Shown piece by piece: positions 1-11,394 of a stretch of DNA of 64,000 bases. The position numbers were made by a program, and so were the translations under genes. Where the stretch lies: positions 5,006,001 through 5,070,000 of the forward strand of contig NC_037094.1 in assembly GCF_002994745.2 (NCBI RefSeq), written 5' to 3'. This stretch comes from Rosa chinensis. Taxonomy: Eukaryota > Streptophyta > Magnoliopsida > Rosales > Rosaceae. Position 1 is the stretch's first letter. Each line of letters starts with the position of its first letter. Below the pieces are notes generated by a model that had not been told where the DNA came from, ran no database searches, and was given only the letters and a program-made list of their open reading frames with translations.

Positions 1-1176
1 CTCCATTTCCTCTCCATATTTCTTTTTCATTCTCTAGTTTTCTTGTTCTTCATTTTCAAGCCAAGAGAAAGAGAAGCCATGCAATGCATCAATTTCCTAA
101 CCGCCATCCACCCTTGTGTCGTCCCTAGAAGATTGCTTGCTTTCAAGGATCTTCAAGTTCTTCGTCTCAAGGCTTTATCATTCATCTTTCAAGGTGTATT
201 ATATCCTTTCTCTTGTTTTCTTTGTTTGATTTTGTAAGACTATGAATTCTAGTTAACAAATAATGTTAAGGGCAAAGTTTAAAGCCCGTTTATATGTTTT
301 GAGATAAAGTTGTGATTTCTATATGTTGATTTTTATGTTGCTTATGTGGGTTTGTTTAATTAAATTTGCATGATAGAAAACTTTTGTATTTTAATCTTAT
401 GTGGTTGCAAACACTTAGGGTTTTGATATAATTGGTGCTAGGTTTAAGAACATGAAATCGACTTTTCGTTTTGTGTAAACTTGAATCAAAGTAGTAAAGG
501 TTTTGTGCAAAGACCGAATTTAATTAAAGAGGATTGCAATTAGGTGGACTTTTCCATACTAAGTTGTACACTTGAGTTGATAGCCTTTCTCTATGTGTAA
601 TGCGTTGAACATGACATGATTGACTAGCTTTCTAGGGCTTGATTGCATGTTTGATAGGATTAATCTAGGTGCTTTCGCTTAGGTTAATTAGCATTGAAAA
701 GTAAAAAATGGGAATTCATTTGCTTTCGAATGTTTCACATGATCAACTCCTCTCTCATGACATTTAAAATCAACTATAGGAATTGTAATTGGATTTCTTG
801 CATATGGATTTGTGGTTTTGATCTTTGTTCCTTGCGATCCACCCTTGTATATATGTTTTTACATTTTCTTTATTTTATTTATCTTAATTTTCAATTCTAT
901 AATTCTTAAACCCCCCTCCCTTTTTATTTTGTTACTTGTATATATTTCTATTCTTTATTTTATTTTTGTAAATAATACTTTATTATTTTAATTCTTTATT
1001 TGTTTATACAATTGTATATATTTATATTCTTTATTTTATTTTTGTAAATAATACTTTTCTTTATTTGTTTCACAATTACAAGTGTACCCTCAATCCCCGG
1101 ATAGAACGATCCCTATTTGCTTATACTACTAACGATATTTCAGGGTTAAATTGTGCGCTTCCCAAAAGCGACGTCA
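1..1176. mobile_element. End of a probable Ty3-like LTR retrotransposon (fragment)
   Basis: AT-rich DNA without a convincing gene. The stretch near 1085-1160 (around CCCCGGATAGAACGATCCC and GTTAAATTGTGCGCTT) resembles, from memory, a terminal region of Ty3-type elements in dicot genomes. Copia pol homology on the minus strand begins abruptly at about 1180-1190, so this piece interrupts or truncates copia element A. The other end lies outside the window, so neither a paired LTR nor a target duplication can be seen. The exact boundary is uncertain by about 15 bases. The family assignment is inference. Confidence 0.4.
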
Positions 1177-1189
1177 TGGACGCAGGCCA

Positions 1190-4130
1190 GTGTTGCCGTG
1201 TTGGCGGCGTTCCTGGTGTGTGATGGGTCCGAATCCATCATTTCTTTGTAGGGATAGAACAAGCCCATATCAATCATACATCTCAAGTATCGAAATATAT
1301 CTTTTACACCAATCCAATGACGTCGTGTTGGCGCAGAGCTATAGCTAGCTAACAAGTTCATGGAAAATGAGATGTCCGGTCTTGTGCATTGAGCTAAGTA
1401 CAATAATGCGCCTATTGTACTCAAGTAAGGCACTTCTGCCTCTAGCATATCTTCATTATCATCCTTTCAATGAAGAGGATCATTTTCAGGATCAAGACTA
1501 TGGACAATCATGGGGGTGTTTGAAGGCTTGACCTTGTCAAAATGCCTAAGTATCTATCGACACGATGCTCAAGTTCCAAACCGAGACATAATCGTGTTCC
1601 CCCATAATCCTTCATCTCAAAATCAAATTTCAAGTGTTCAGCGGTTTCCATTAACTCTTTAAGGGCTTCTAATGAAGATAATGTCCAACATGAACCTCGA
1701 TAGAATCCGAAACTTGTTATGGAAACGCGTGGGCATATCCCTTTCCAATCAAGTAGTTTAGTGAGCATTTCAGCCTCTTTGTAAACGTGCTCTGTGATCT
1801 AGAGCCTCTTGACTTGGATAAATGAAGTTCACCATGAACCTTTGTATATATTCCGTATCTAGATCCATATAGAGATACGTAGTTACCACATTTGTAAGCT
1901 GCACGTTCAGTTATTCGGAAACTACCAAACTGACAGGGTAGTGGAGTGCAATGACATCCATTACGAGAGAATATGTCTCATCGTAGTCGATTCCAGGGCG
2001 TTTTATGAGAAGCCTTACGCCATAAAGCAAGATTACCACCTCTTTTTCTCACTACGCTTTCTAATGGGGACCCATTAGTCAACAAGTTTTTTGTTAGGAG
2101 GTGTTAGCATCACTAGCTCGAAAACCTTCCTCTTCGTTCGAGAATCCATCTTAACCTGGATCGCATCTTTCCATTTAGGCCAAATCTCTTTACGTTGGCA
2201 TTCATTCATCAACGGAGTATGGTTCGATATCATCTGACTCAACAAACTCATACGCAACTACATCATCAATTATAATGGAGTTTCTATCGCACGTCTCATG
2301 TACACTAGTGTAATTTTCATAGAGCTCTATATTCTCAGGAATAGTTTCTGACGTTGAGGCGTCCCCCAATGATAACCATAATCCGGAAGATTCTCATGAG
2401 ACGGATTTTGAGTCTTGATGATCAAATGATTGGAATGTGCCAAAGTATCATTCGAACTCATGGGCCTCCCACGCATCCTAGCTAGGGTCATGGCCTGTAA
2501 CGCCAAAGTGCCACTCTTTATGGCGTTGGCACCATGCCTACCTTTATGTAAGGTGGCGCAACGTCCTCTCGTCGGGACGTCCATCCTTGCAGGCATGTTT
2601 GCAGCATATTTGTGTGATCTCGTCACTTTAACAGGGACCAAGATGAGACATAGTGGGGACAGATTACGACAATTCCTGTCGTTCCTATTGAACATTCGTG
2701 TTCTTATCTCCCCCTAACTATGGGAAGACTGTCTCATCAAAGTGATATCCGCAAATCTAGCGGTAAGGAGATCTCCTAGCAAGGGCATTAGGTGGCGGAC
2801 GATTGTTGGAATCTCAAATCCAACGTAGTTGGCCATTCGTTTGTAAGGACTCATCATAAAGCGCTGTGGCGGCGCAATTGGCACATTAGTGACACACTCA
2901 AAAATGCGTAAGTACGATACTTGTACCCAGTCACTAGTTGTAACGTAGAGGTAGATTAAGTGTGGGTCGTAGATGAATTAGCATAGTTGCATGAGATATT
3001 ACATTAGCGCAAGAGGATATAAGGAGATTGGTGCTCATTACCAATGTCTTGACTACCATCGTAGTAGTTTTCGCGAGACCATTTGGGTGTGTCCATGAGA
3101 ATATAATGTCCAACATCAATCCCATTGCAATATCCATCGAAAATCTTCGATATAAACTCTCTAGCATCGTCAAGTCCAATTGACGGAATAAGATGATCCG
3201 GAGAGTGAGCCCGTTGTCATATAATATTTGCTAGGAGTGTAGCATAAGCAGCATTACAAGTGGACAATGGCAAAACACGTGACCAACGTGTTTGCGTATC
3301 AACCAATATCATGAGTTATTTAAACGTCCGCAAGTTAGTTGAATCAGTCCATAGAATCCCCATGGATTCTATGTAAGAACATAATGAGTATTTTCATATC
3401 CTTTGCATAGGACGGTCTCAGTCCTAATTTCCCTAAGGAATGGGCTTTGTAAAACGAGCTAGAGGCTTTAAAATCAACCAATGAGAATTTTGGTTGGGAC
3501 TGAGCATCTGAAACGCTATTTGAAGCAAGTTGGTGATTGTAGCATCACCTGGGGCTCCATCACCATGATGGACGCTATCCATGGTGTCATGGATAGGGAC
3601 TGTGTTAGCCCTAGGCTGGTGGTGGACGGAGACGGTGCCCTAGGCAGCTGCGTCGGTCACACTTAGTCCAGAAATCAATTTTTGATTCATGCTTCGTTTC
3701 GCTCGAAATAAATGATGTCCATGTGAAGTCTTTAGTAAACGGCTCATCATATCATGACTAGGATGATCTATCATGTCGTGGAAAAGCCAATATGTGTCTA
3801 AATCCAAAAGATCTTCTCTCATAACTTTATTGGATTAATAGCTCGAATAGTGACATAGAATCCACTAGAGAGACACATAAACTTCTCTAAGATGCGCCTT
3901 CATTCGCAATCATTAGAGATATTGCAAAGGAACTCATTTCCATTCTCTACATGCGATTTCGCATAGAATTCGTTGGCTATTCATAGGTGCGATTGGCCCT
4001 AGGAGCGTAGAGAGCTTCTGTGACAGTAATTAAGGTGCCATTTGGCAAGTGAAACTTGGGCTATTCCATGTCCTTGAATTAATACTGATGGACTAACCAT
4101 CGTAGTCACAAAAGTCATATGCTCATAATC
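1190..4130 (-). pseudogene. Copia A pol pseudogene (INT, RT, part of RNase H)
   Basis: Relics of the copia polyprotein, in fragments in several frames. Visible pieces are a GAG-pre-integrase-like segment near 3640-3822, integrase pieces near 2934-3179, the linker and RT start near 2075-2700, RT palm material at 1508-1768 and the RT/RNase H connection at 1146-1448. The protease start is missing. The RT active-site stretch is garbled where intact copies read YVDD. No frame is longer than about 120 codons, so no enzyme can be made. Alignment to element B shows both small indels and substitutions, which suits an old copy. Confidence 0.8.
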
Positions 4131-4514
4131 AAAATGGAGTCATAAAGGACTAGAAATTTTATTCATAAGCCAACGGAGTTACATCATTGTCTCTTTGACT
4201 AAACAAAATCTAATCCAAAATGATAGCTAATGCAAAACAATGGTAGTCGTCTAACTTCTTTCGGTAATTCCAAAATAAAAGTGACCAGGTGAGTAGAGAG
4301 ATGTCGGTGGAGCAAGACTCGCTTAAGTACCACTAATCTCATAACCTTCCTAGACATCACACTTACTTTGAGTGAGCCTACTTTGAAGAAAGACTAAACA
4401 ATTGGCATTTACTACAAAAATATATGGCAATTGCCTATTACATCTCTTGGAAAAATAAAGACTTAAACAGAATTGGCGATCTATTGATCCCAACCATATT
4501 TGTAGTGTTCAACC

Positions 4515-5999
4515 TGTTTGGCTCCAATTTTGTTGCACCTGGTCAACAGTCTCTTTTCTTGCGCGGGCGTGCCAGCACAGTTCGGGTGTGGTTGTCGGGG
4601 GTGTCCCTTGACCTTACTTCTTTCAAGAGATTGTGGATGAGGAGAGCACCAACCTCGTCGTGGGATTCTTTGTGCCTCATGGCGAGGACTTTTGCTGAGC
4701 TTCTTGAAAATCACAATCGATACTCGATGTTGTAGATCGAGCAGAGCGAGAACCACTAGGAAGTGAGGAGAACTTGCTAAAGCATGACTTTAGCTTGGCT
4801 GGGTTGCTAGGGCGTGACTTTAGCTTGGCTGGGTCTGTAACCGTTGTGGTCGCGGCACTACCGTCGGCTCCTAAGGAGACTAGGACCGAAGTAAGTTGGC
4901 AGAGGGTTTGGTGGCACTGAAAGTCGGATTCTGAGAAGACTAGGACTAGGAGTGTGATCACCGGTAAGAGAAAGAGAATGAGAGGAGTTTCTCTTAGAGA
5001 GGTTGCTCTAGAGAGAACTTAGATCATCTTAGAGATGTTTTGATGTTGTGGATGTGTCTATGTCTTTCGTGGTCGTGGTACTACAATCGGCTCCCAAGGA
5101 GACTAGGACCGAAGTACGTTGACAGAGGATTTGGTGGCACTGATAGTCGGCTCTTGAGGAGACTAGGACTAGGAGTGTGATCACCGATAAGAGAAAGAGA
5201 AGGAAATGAGTTGCTCTTAGAGAGGTTGCTATAGAGAGAACTTAGATCATCTTAGAGATGTTGTTGTTGTTGTGAATGTTTTTGGTGTCTTTGTTGTCTT
5301 GTTTTTGCCTCTATATATAGGCTTCCAAGCAACACTATTTGGCCTTTAAACAAATCATAATGGGTTAGGTTTGAGCACTTAAACACTTAATGGATTTGTT
5401 AGGTGAGAGCACTTTCTGCTCCTTTATTCCTTTAATTTTTATCTCCACTAAGAACTCAGATTTAGCCTTCTACTTATTCATATGAAATGATACACCATGA
5501 ATGTAGATTGTTGTGGTAAAATTTAAGAATTTATTTCCATGTGGTTGGGCCGGAAATGCTGCTGGACCTCTTACAGGTCTAGTTTTCCAGTTTTGCTTCT
5601 GCAGAAAATTGGACTGATTGTTTGAAGGCTTTCTGCTCAAAAAAAGCTCTTGTACTCTTCATAATAAATGATTCTTAGGATGTCTACAATGAATCTGGAA
5701 AGTTTCAACTCATTTGGAGTTCGGATGGTTAGTCTGCCACCCTTCATTTCTTGTCTAGCTCGCTTTCTCCTAACCGAAATAGAAAAATATGCTAAAGTTG
5801 ACTTTTCATTTCCATGCTTCCATCATTTCATTTTCTTGCAGCTCGCGTAATCTTCCATAATTCTGCAAGTAGGCTTTATTTAGCCTCTAAATAATATATT
5901 TCGAACTTGTCGACAATATATAGCTTGAGCCACTGATATTGGCTCAATTTCTCCAAGACACGCCTTGTCAGGCCAAAATGCTCATTTTTGGTTCAAACA
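4515..5999. mobile_element. Solo LTR (1,485 bp) inside copia A, TSD CAACC
   Basis: The insert begins TGTTTGGCTCC and ends TTGGTTCAAACA, giving TG...CA termini with a short inverted TGTTTG. It is flanked by the perfect 5-bp duplication CAACC at 4510-4514 and 6000-6004. Removing it joins the 3' part of element A gag. There is no coding capacity and no second LTR, so a solo LTR left by LTR-LTR recombination is the simplest reading. It has a TATA-like CTATATATAGG near 5310 and a diverged internal tandem duplication. The strand is not decided. Confidence 0.8.
4849..5270. repeat. Two-copy tandem repeat, period 223 bp, in the solo LTR
   Basis: The motif starting GTCGCGGCACTAC at 4849 recurs as GTCGTGGTACTAC at 5072. 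The copies then run in parallel through GGAGACTAGGACCGAAGTA and the GAGAAAGAGAA tract, with scattered differences. Smaller duplications, such as two copies of GTGACTTTAGCTTGGCTGGG or a close variant near 4785-4833, lie just before it. Confidence 0.75.
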
Positions 6000-6004
6000 C
6001 AACC

Positions 6005-7060
6005 CTTCACTCTAGATCATCTTCTTGATCTTCTTGTTCCATATAGTGAGTTTCTCTTGCTTCACAATATGTTTTGTAAGCGGTGACAATTTCTTCACGA
6101 GCTCTACAAATGTGTGCCCAATGATCAGACACTCAGCATCGAGAACATACATCTCTTTGCTCAAACTTCATTGATTGAGGCGCTTTGAAAGTGTCATTTA
6201 GATGGCTTTTAGTGTTGGTGGCGCCACCAACATGGCCAGAAGCGTTGCCTCCCTCTCTCTTTCCACGTTAACCTCTTCGGTTCCGTGTTCACCTATTTTG
6301 GCGATTACCTTCCCAAGTAGAGCGATTATATGGACCAGAACGTCCAAATGTTTTCCTAAGATTAGGGTTTCGCTCTTGGCGCCCCCCTCTTTGGAGAGGG
6401 ATTATAATTGGATTCCGGAATATGCTTTGTTCCCACAGATCTCGAATTATAGTTCTTCACAAGGATGTTGTCATGCTTTTCAGCTACATTCATAGCTCCA
6501 ATGAGCTCATGAAACCTTGTGATTCGTCTTGCCGTAACATCGATTCGATAGTTCTTAGCAACCATCAATGCATGAAGGTAGAAAGAGTCTTCTCAATCAA
6601 CATCGCATTTGTGATCTCTTTACCACAAAATTCCATTAAGGATTTAATGCGAAGTGCTTCCTAGTTGTAGTCAAGAACTGACTTGAAATCACAGAAGCAG
6701 AGGCTATGCCATCTCACTTCTAGGTTAGGAAGCAGGGAGTCACAGACATTGACAAATCTTTCATCGAGTGAGACCCACAGCCTTCTGGGGTCTTCTTCAT
6801 TCATACACTCGTACTGAAGTGGATCATCCATATGACAAGTCATTAGGATGATGGCTTTCGCCTTATTTGTCTCTAAGGCTGCTCTATTGGCTTCCAAAGC
6901 TTGAGCTTGCTCAACAGTTAGCACATCCTGGCTAGGCTAGAGAATCGAATCTAGGATTCCATCGGCTTTGAGATGCTGGCGGACATCACTAACCCACCTG
7001 TGATATCCAGAGCCAGTTGTTCCCAATGAAGCAAAGTCCAATTTGTTCAGGTTACTCATG
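6005..7060 (-). pseudogene. Copia A gag pseudogene
   Basis: Decayed UBN2-type gag. The start MSNLNKLDFASLGTTG at 7060 parallels element B's gag start, but a stop follows after about 40 codons (6937). A second piece (6924-6661) continues with the ALEANRAA...KAIILM and NEEDPRRLWV segments, and a third (6568-6362) has the KNYRID...RITRFHELIG segment. The zinc-knuckle region is degraded. The coding order and spacing match the intact gag at 30865-31974. Confidence 0.8.
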
Positions 7061-7679
7061 TTGAAAGAGAACAAGAAATTATGGTTAGTTTCGAAGCGTA
7101 AAAGGCTACCACCAAAACAAATTATGGTTGACCAGGCGTTGACTGGAAGGCTGACGTGGCACTGATGCTGACGTGGCAGTGGGTCCCTGTAATGACGTGG
7201 TTGTGGGTTCTTCTGCTGACGTGGCAGTGGGCCTCTGCCTTGGGCTTCTAAGCTTCTTTTCCTTTCCCTTTTTTTTCTTTTCTTTTCTTCTTCTTTCTTT
7301 TCTGCCGGTTCAAGGTGAAGCTTCTCAGGTGGCCGATTCACGTATTTTTAGGCCTTTTTTTGGACTTTTTCTTGCGGTTCCTGAAACTTCAGATAAAGAG
7401 GCTTCTCCTACCAAAATTTGGTTGAAATTGAAGGTCCGGAAGATGGTGAACCGGTGGAGCTTCCGGTGGCCGGTTCAGTGGGTTTTCGGCCGGTTCAGTG
7501 GGTTTTCGGCCGGTTCTTGGGGTGGGGCCGCCGGTTCTGGACTCCTGGGATCGAGTTCTTCAATTTGTGAGGTGGAGGCATAAAAGACTTTAAGGTTTTG
7601 TATTCGGATTCAAGGTTTTTAGCTTCTTGAATCAGGGTTTGGCTATTTGTTTTAGGGTTAGGGCTTCGTGCTGATAACG

Positions 7680-7913
7680 TGTTTAAGAAAAAATGAATTG
7701 GGAGAGAATTGAGTCGTACTTTCATTGATAATAAGGGCCTCCTTATATAGAGGATTACAAGCATAGAGATAGAGTTGTACATGGAAACATAATCGTACAT
7801 TGATTGAATATCTCCTAAGATTCTCCGAGAATATCTCTAATATAAACTCTATTTCAACTAGAGCAAGTAACCTCGAGTTTGGGCCAGACACATATTCTGG
7901 ATTTACTTGAACA
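7680..7913 (-). repeat. 5' LTR of copia A (234 bp)
   Basis: On the minus strand it runs TGTTCAAGTAAATCC...CTTAAACA and is followed directly by CGTTATCAGCACG. It contains a TATA-like CTATATAAGG (minus strand, about 7741-7750). It shares the block around TTGATAATAAGGGCC and TTATATAGAGGATTACAA with the LTR of element D (59585-59802), which puts A and D in one LTR family. Confidence 0.8.
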
Positions 7914-8195
7914 GCAAATAATTTTTTTTATTGAAAAAAATTTAGGAAGTGACTAAAGTGAATAACAGAGTTAAAGTTGAGTGACTAAAGTGATATATTT
8001 AAAAGGTGAATGACCAAAGTGTCAAATAGGTAAAAATTGAGTGATCATTTGAGATATTCTCCCATGTTTTTATTATGAGAGTATGTATAAGGGCCTTATT
8101 TTCAGCTTTTGGTTGGATTTAAGAACTGGCTAATGAAACTGATTTTTTTTTCTTTTCTTGTTTGGTAACGTCTTTAGTATAGGAACAAAGTAAAG
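7914..8195. other. Intergenic, no gene seen
   Basis: AT-rich spacer. It contains a loosely repeated phrase (GTGACTAAAGTGA, GTGACTAAAGTGAT, AATGACCAAAGTG) between 7948 and 8025, possibly an old tandem remnant. No coding signal is visible. Confidence 0.5.
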
Positions 8196-8555
8196 TAAAA
8201 TTTAGGGTTTTTGTCCATTTACACTATTTTTAGAGATTTTTTTCCCACTTACCCCATTAAGTTTTTTTTAATTCTCTCTTACCCAAAACACTCTAAGAAG
8301 GTATTCCCTAATAACCCATTAAGATTTTTTTTTTTGTTTTTTATATTTTTTTAATACCATTTTACCCTCACCCTTTTGTTACTTAGAGAGAGAAAAAAAA
8401 ATAAGAGAAAGAGAAACCGTAGGAGACTTCGCCGGAGCCCCGTCACCGATCACCGGCAACGAGAATCCGGCCAAATTTAGCCTGATTCACGTCACCGGCC
8501 GCCGCTCACCGGACTTTTATGAAAACCTCACCGGAAAGGTTTATTGCCCCAATCG

Positions 8556-8745
8556 ACCTCTATTGCCCTCCAATAGACGTCTATTGCCCTCCAATAGAAC
8601 TTTCGGTTGCCGGAATGGAAACTAATCTTCATAAAATTAGACAAATAAAAATTTGATTAAATAAAAAAAACCCAGAGATTATATCAATTCAAAATGTCTA
8701 TTGCTCTCCAATAAATGTTTATTGCCCCCCAATAGACATTCAAAA
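8556..8745. repeat. Cluster of palindromic CTATTGCCCTCCAATAG units
   Basis: Four short hairpin-forming units lie in the MULE: two perfect-type units (TCTATTGCCCTCCAATAGA) near 8557-8602 and two variants (CTATTGCTCTCCAATAAA, TTATTGCCCCCCAATAGAC) near 8698-8744. Each has 6-7 bp arms (CTATTGG/CCAATAG type) around a pyrimidine-rich loop. The function is unknown. Confidence 0.7.
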
Positions 8746-8993
8746 CTTTTTCTTCTTCTTTCCTTCCGTCCCATTTCCCAAAAAAAAAAATAAATAAGAA
8801 GAAAGAAATGAAGAAGGGTCAATAAGCTCATAACTAGTTCAAGGTTGCACGAAACATAGAATATTGGAATTGGAAGAACCAATAGCTTCATTTTAAGATT
8901 GATGTGCAGAACTTCTTATAAAAAATTAAAAAAACCAAACAAAACAAAAGAATTGATGTGCAGAGCTAGTGCAAACTAAAACAAATGTCATTA

Positions 8994-9194
8994 TTAACAA
9001 CATGTGGCTCTAAGCCACAAGCAATCATTTACCGAAACACATCCATGCAAAGCCATCATTCTCCAGTTGACAACATTTAACTCAATCTTCCACTCCCTTA
9101 TCTTTTTAATTAAACTAATAGCATTCTCAAATCTAACAATCTGAGAATAACCAGTAACCATAGCATTCCATGAAACCACATCCTTATCTTCATC
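8994..9194 (-). pseudogene. Captured PPR-protein gene fragment
   Basis: The minus-strand translation reads DEDKDVVSWNAMVTGYSQI, then RFENAISLIKKIREWKIELN. This is the plant PPR signature (VVSWNAMVTGYSQ.GRFE.A..LF.KM). The best remembered match is the DYW-class protein family of Arabidopsis AT5G16860. Family members are several hundred residues long, but here only about 45 clearly related residues survive before unrelated sequence and a stop. There is no start codon in the family sense and no flanking repeats. It is a fragment carried by the MULE, not a gene. Confidence 0.7.
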
Positions 9195-9267
9195 CTATCA
9201 AACAAAAATTGGATCGATCATGACCATTATCTCACAAGTTCCACAACCTAGCACAGCCCACGAATTA

Positions 9268-9500
9268 ATGGTGAGAATGCTCTACGACCACCTTATCTCC
9301 GGCTCCGTCAGCGGCATCATCCACCCCAAGCTCACCGGCCGCCTCCACTTCATGGACTCCCTCCTCGAGTAGTAGTGACGGGCCATCAAGAGCTCCTCCA
9401 TCAACCACAGCGACCGCTCCGTCACCTTCATCGACTCACCGGGGCACATAGACTTCTGCAGCGAAGTCTGCACCGCCGCGACTCGGACTCCAGAGCTCTG
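9268..9500 (+). pseudogene. Captured EFL1-like GTPase gene fragment
   Basis: The plus-strand frame reads DHLISGSVSGIIHPKLTGRL, then HFMDSLLE, three consecutive stops (9370-9378), RAIKSSSI and VTFIDSPGHIDFCSEV. These match the N-terminal GTP-binding domain of elongation factor-like GTPase 1 (EFL1/Ria1 family, cytoplasmic release of eIF6 from 60S subunits), including the G3 motif DSPGH. In the family the segment between the two halves reads DEEQRRAI, so the stops replace part of it. The piece covers under 80 of about 1,000 residues and is not functional. Confidence 0.75.
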
Positions 9501-9761
9501 ACGAGAGAGAGAGAACAGTCGGTGAGCAAAATAGGCTCCGGTTTACATATCGGAGGGATGAGAGAGAGAGAGAGAGAGAGAGAGGGAGGCCGAAGGGATG
9601 AGATATAGGGAGAGTGGCATGATAGTAGTTTATTAATTAAGTTGAGGGCAAAATTATCATTTCATTTTAAATTGAGTTAGTGAGAATAAAAATTTGTTGT
9701 TGGGGTAAATGAGTTAATTTTAACTAATTTTGGTGTTTTGGGTTAAGGATCCTAAAATTTA

Positions 9762-10812
9762 TTTAAAGTTGAGGCTATAGTTTAAAAATCAAGGACCCTT
9801 TAAAATTTCGCCTTATACTCGCTTGTCCTTGGGACCTTAGCACCTGCATCCCACCCGCCATTGGAGAGAGAATCTCGACCCGAACGAACCGGATCCCACC
9901 GGTCTCCGTCGCCTACAACTCATGAAGTTGTTGACCAAGCCACCCCAGAAACCAAAAAATTGTCATCACAGACCGCATAACAGTAAAGAACTAAGGACAA
10001 CAATGTCGCAGCCTATTACATGAACTCATGAAGAATGGTTATTTTATGCATGTCATAGACTCATAGGCGTCATACTTTCAAACGGTGGGGGCAATTAACC
10101 CAAGGTGGGCAGCAAGTTTGTATCTGGAAATGTTAACTTTTCACATTTCGAATAGTTTTGTTTAAAATTTAGGGCTTCAGGCACATATTTAGGTGGATTT
10201 TTGACGTGATTAGTGTACACGATAGTTGTCGTCAGGGTTCAGTCTGATTGACCTCAATTTCTCAAACCTAATTAACTTAGAAGACAAGGAACTTCAGAGT
10301 TACACCAAGTCACTAATCAGTAATCACGCAGGTGGAGTTTTGGTTAAGAATTTTATTCTCAATGCATGCATGTATGAGCATCATTCATTGCGTTGTTCGG
10401 GTTCATCGACCTGTTATCTGGAGGTGCCTCCAACTACGACATGGTCAAAAAGTGTCCTCCATTCACATCGCCCTTCAACTGGGTTCTATGGTCTAAACAG
10501 AAGGCTAATATGCAATGGTTATGATTTTTAGCGGCACATCCATCCCTAATCTCCAGTTGCTGTCCGCTTTGAGGATCGTTCTAGGGTTTGGAGGTAAAAT
10601 GGGCCGGAGTCCAATTACAATACTATCTGGATCCAAAAGTCAAGGCCCAACAAGTAAATTAGATATTTTTTGCGTACCAAAACCTAAGACGACGTCAGCC
10701 GCACATTAACACAGAATTATATTTAGGCAAGAAGACAAAAACATTTTGCTTTAACCAGATCGCACTTATAGAAAGCTCTCTCTCTCTCTCACCCAACGCA
10801 AGTACGCAACTA
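9762..10812. other. Intergenic, no gene recognised
   Basis: Mixed-composition DNA. Short open frames near 10226-10531 and 10515-10709 show no recognisable domain and are broken. A CT-rich run (TCTCTCTCTCTCTCAC) at about 10777-10794 precedes a 53-codon open frame. Confidence 0.4.
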
Positions 10813-10974
10813 TGGCCAAGAAAGGCTCTTCAGATCTCAGAAGCTGCATGCACCAACATTTAATACCAGCAAGAGTTTTGGCATCAACCATGGCCTCCAG
10901 GGCAGAAAAGGCTTCAACCATGGAGGCCATGAGATCGATCTCGATCAGCAGATGCACTCCAGGCAGAGGTTGAG
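10813..10974 (+). other. Short open frame, unrecognised (53 codons)
   Basis: An ATG at 10813 opens MAKKGSSDLRSCMHQHL and runs to TGA. It is preceded by a CT-rich stretch like a plant 5' UTR, but has no recognisable domain and no continuing exon that I can identify. It may be chance or an exon relic. Confidence 0.2.
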
Positions 10975-11394
10975 TTGTTTCTTTCCAGAAACCATGGCCT
11001 AGGGCTTAGGGAGGCCCTTCAAGTCCTCAGAAGATTCAAGGATGGGGCTCAACCAAGTCTTCAGATTCAAGGTCCGCCCGGAAACAAGAGTTGAAGGAAG
11101 AGGTGGTCTCTGGCCAAAGGGCAACAAAAAAAACACGAGAAAGAAGAAGAAGACGACTAGAAGAGGGTGTTCTGACTGGGCCGAATGGATAGCTCAGTTT
11201 GGGCTTTCCTTGTACTACCAATCTGCACTCAGGCAGGCCCAAATCGATTTTAATTCGGTAAGATCTAAAGCACTTTTTTTTTTTTTGGAGAGGAGCTTTA
11301 ATCTCAGTTACTTTGATTTACTACGTAAACAAAGAAAATTCACATTTTATTACAAGGTATTTCTGAGCGTATCAACTCTATTTCCAAACACTTA

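Larger units (their letters stand above)
1177..7913 (-). mobile_element. Copia element A, decayed, 3' end missing
   Basis: Minus-strand Ty1/copia element. Reading leftwards from 7913 it has a 5' LTR (7680-7913), a primer-binding-like CGTTATCAGCACG (7667-7679), a GC-rich leader, gag from about 7060, then pol down to about 1190. Gag and pol match intact element B in order, but they are broken by stops, frameshifts and deletions. The 3' gag region is split by a solo LTR (4515-5999). RNase H and the 3' LTR are lost or displaced at the left by another element. The LTR resembles that of element D, not that of B. Confidence 0.85.
8205..9752. mobile_element. Gene-capturing MULE, 1,548 bp, TSD TAAAATTTA
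   Basis: The element begins GGGTTTTTGTCC and ends AAGGATCC. It is flanked by a perfect 9-bp duplication, TAAAATTTA, at 8196-8204 and 9753-9761. A 9-bp duplication is typical of Mutator-like elements. The ends are only weakly inverted (GGGTTTTTGTCC against GGATCCTTAACCC), as in poorly conserved-TIR MULEs. No transposase is present. Instead it carries fragments of two unrelated host genes in opposite orientation, an EFL1-like GTPase and a PPR protein, so it fits the Pack-MULE class. It also contains Tyr/Ser-free GA microsatellite sequence near 9500-9590. Confidence 0.78.

Noticed and set aside
10226..10709. Two overlapping plus-strand open frames
   Set aside because: No start context, domain or splice structure that I could support.
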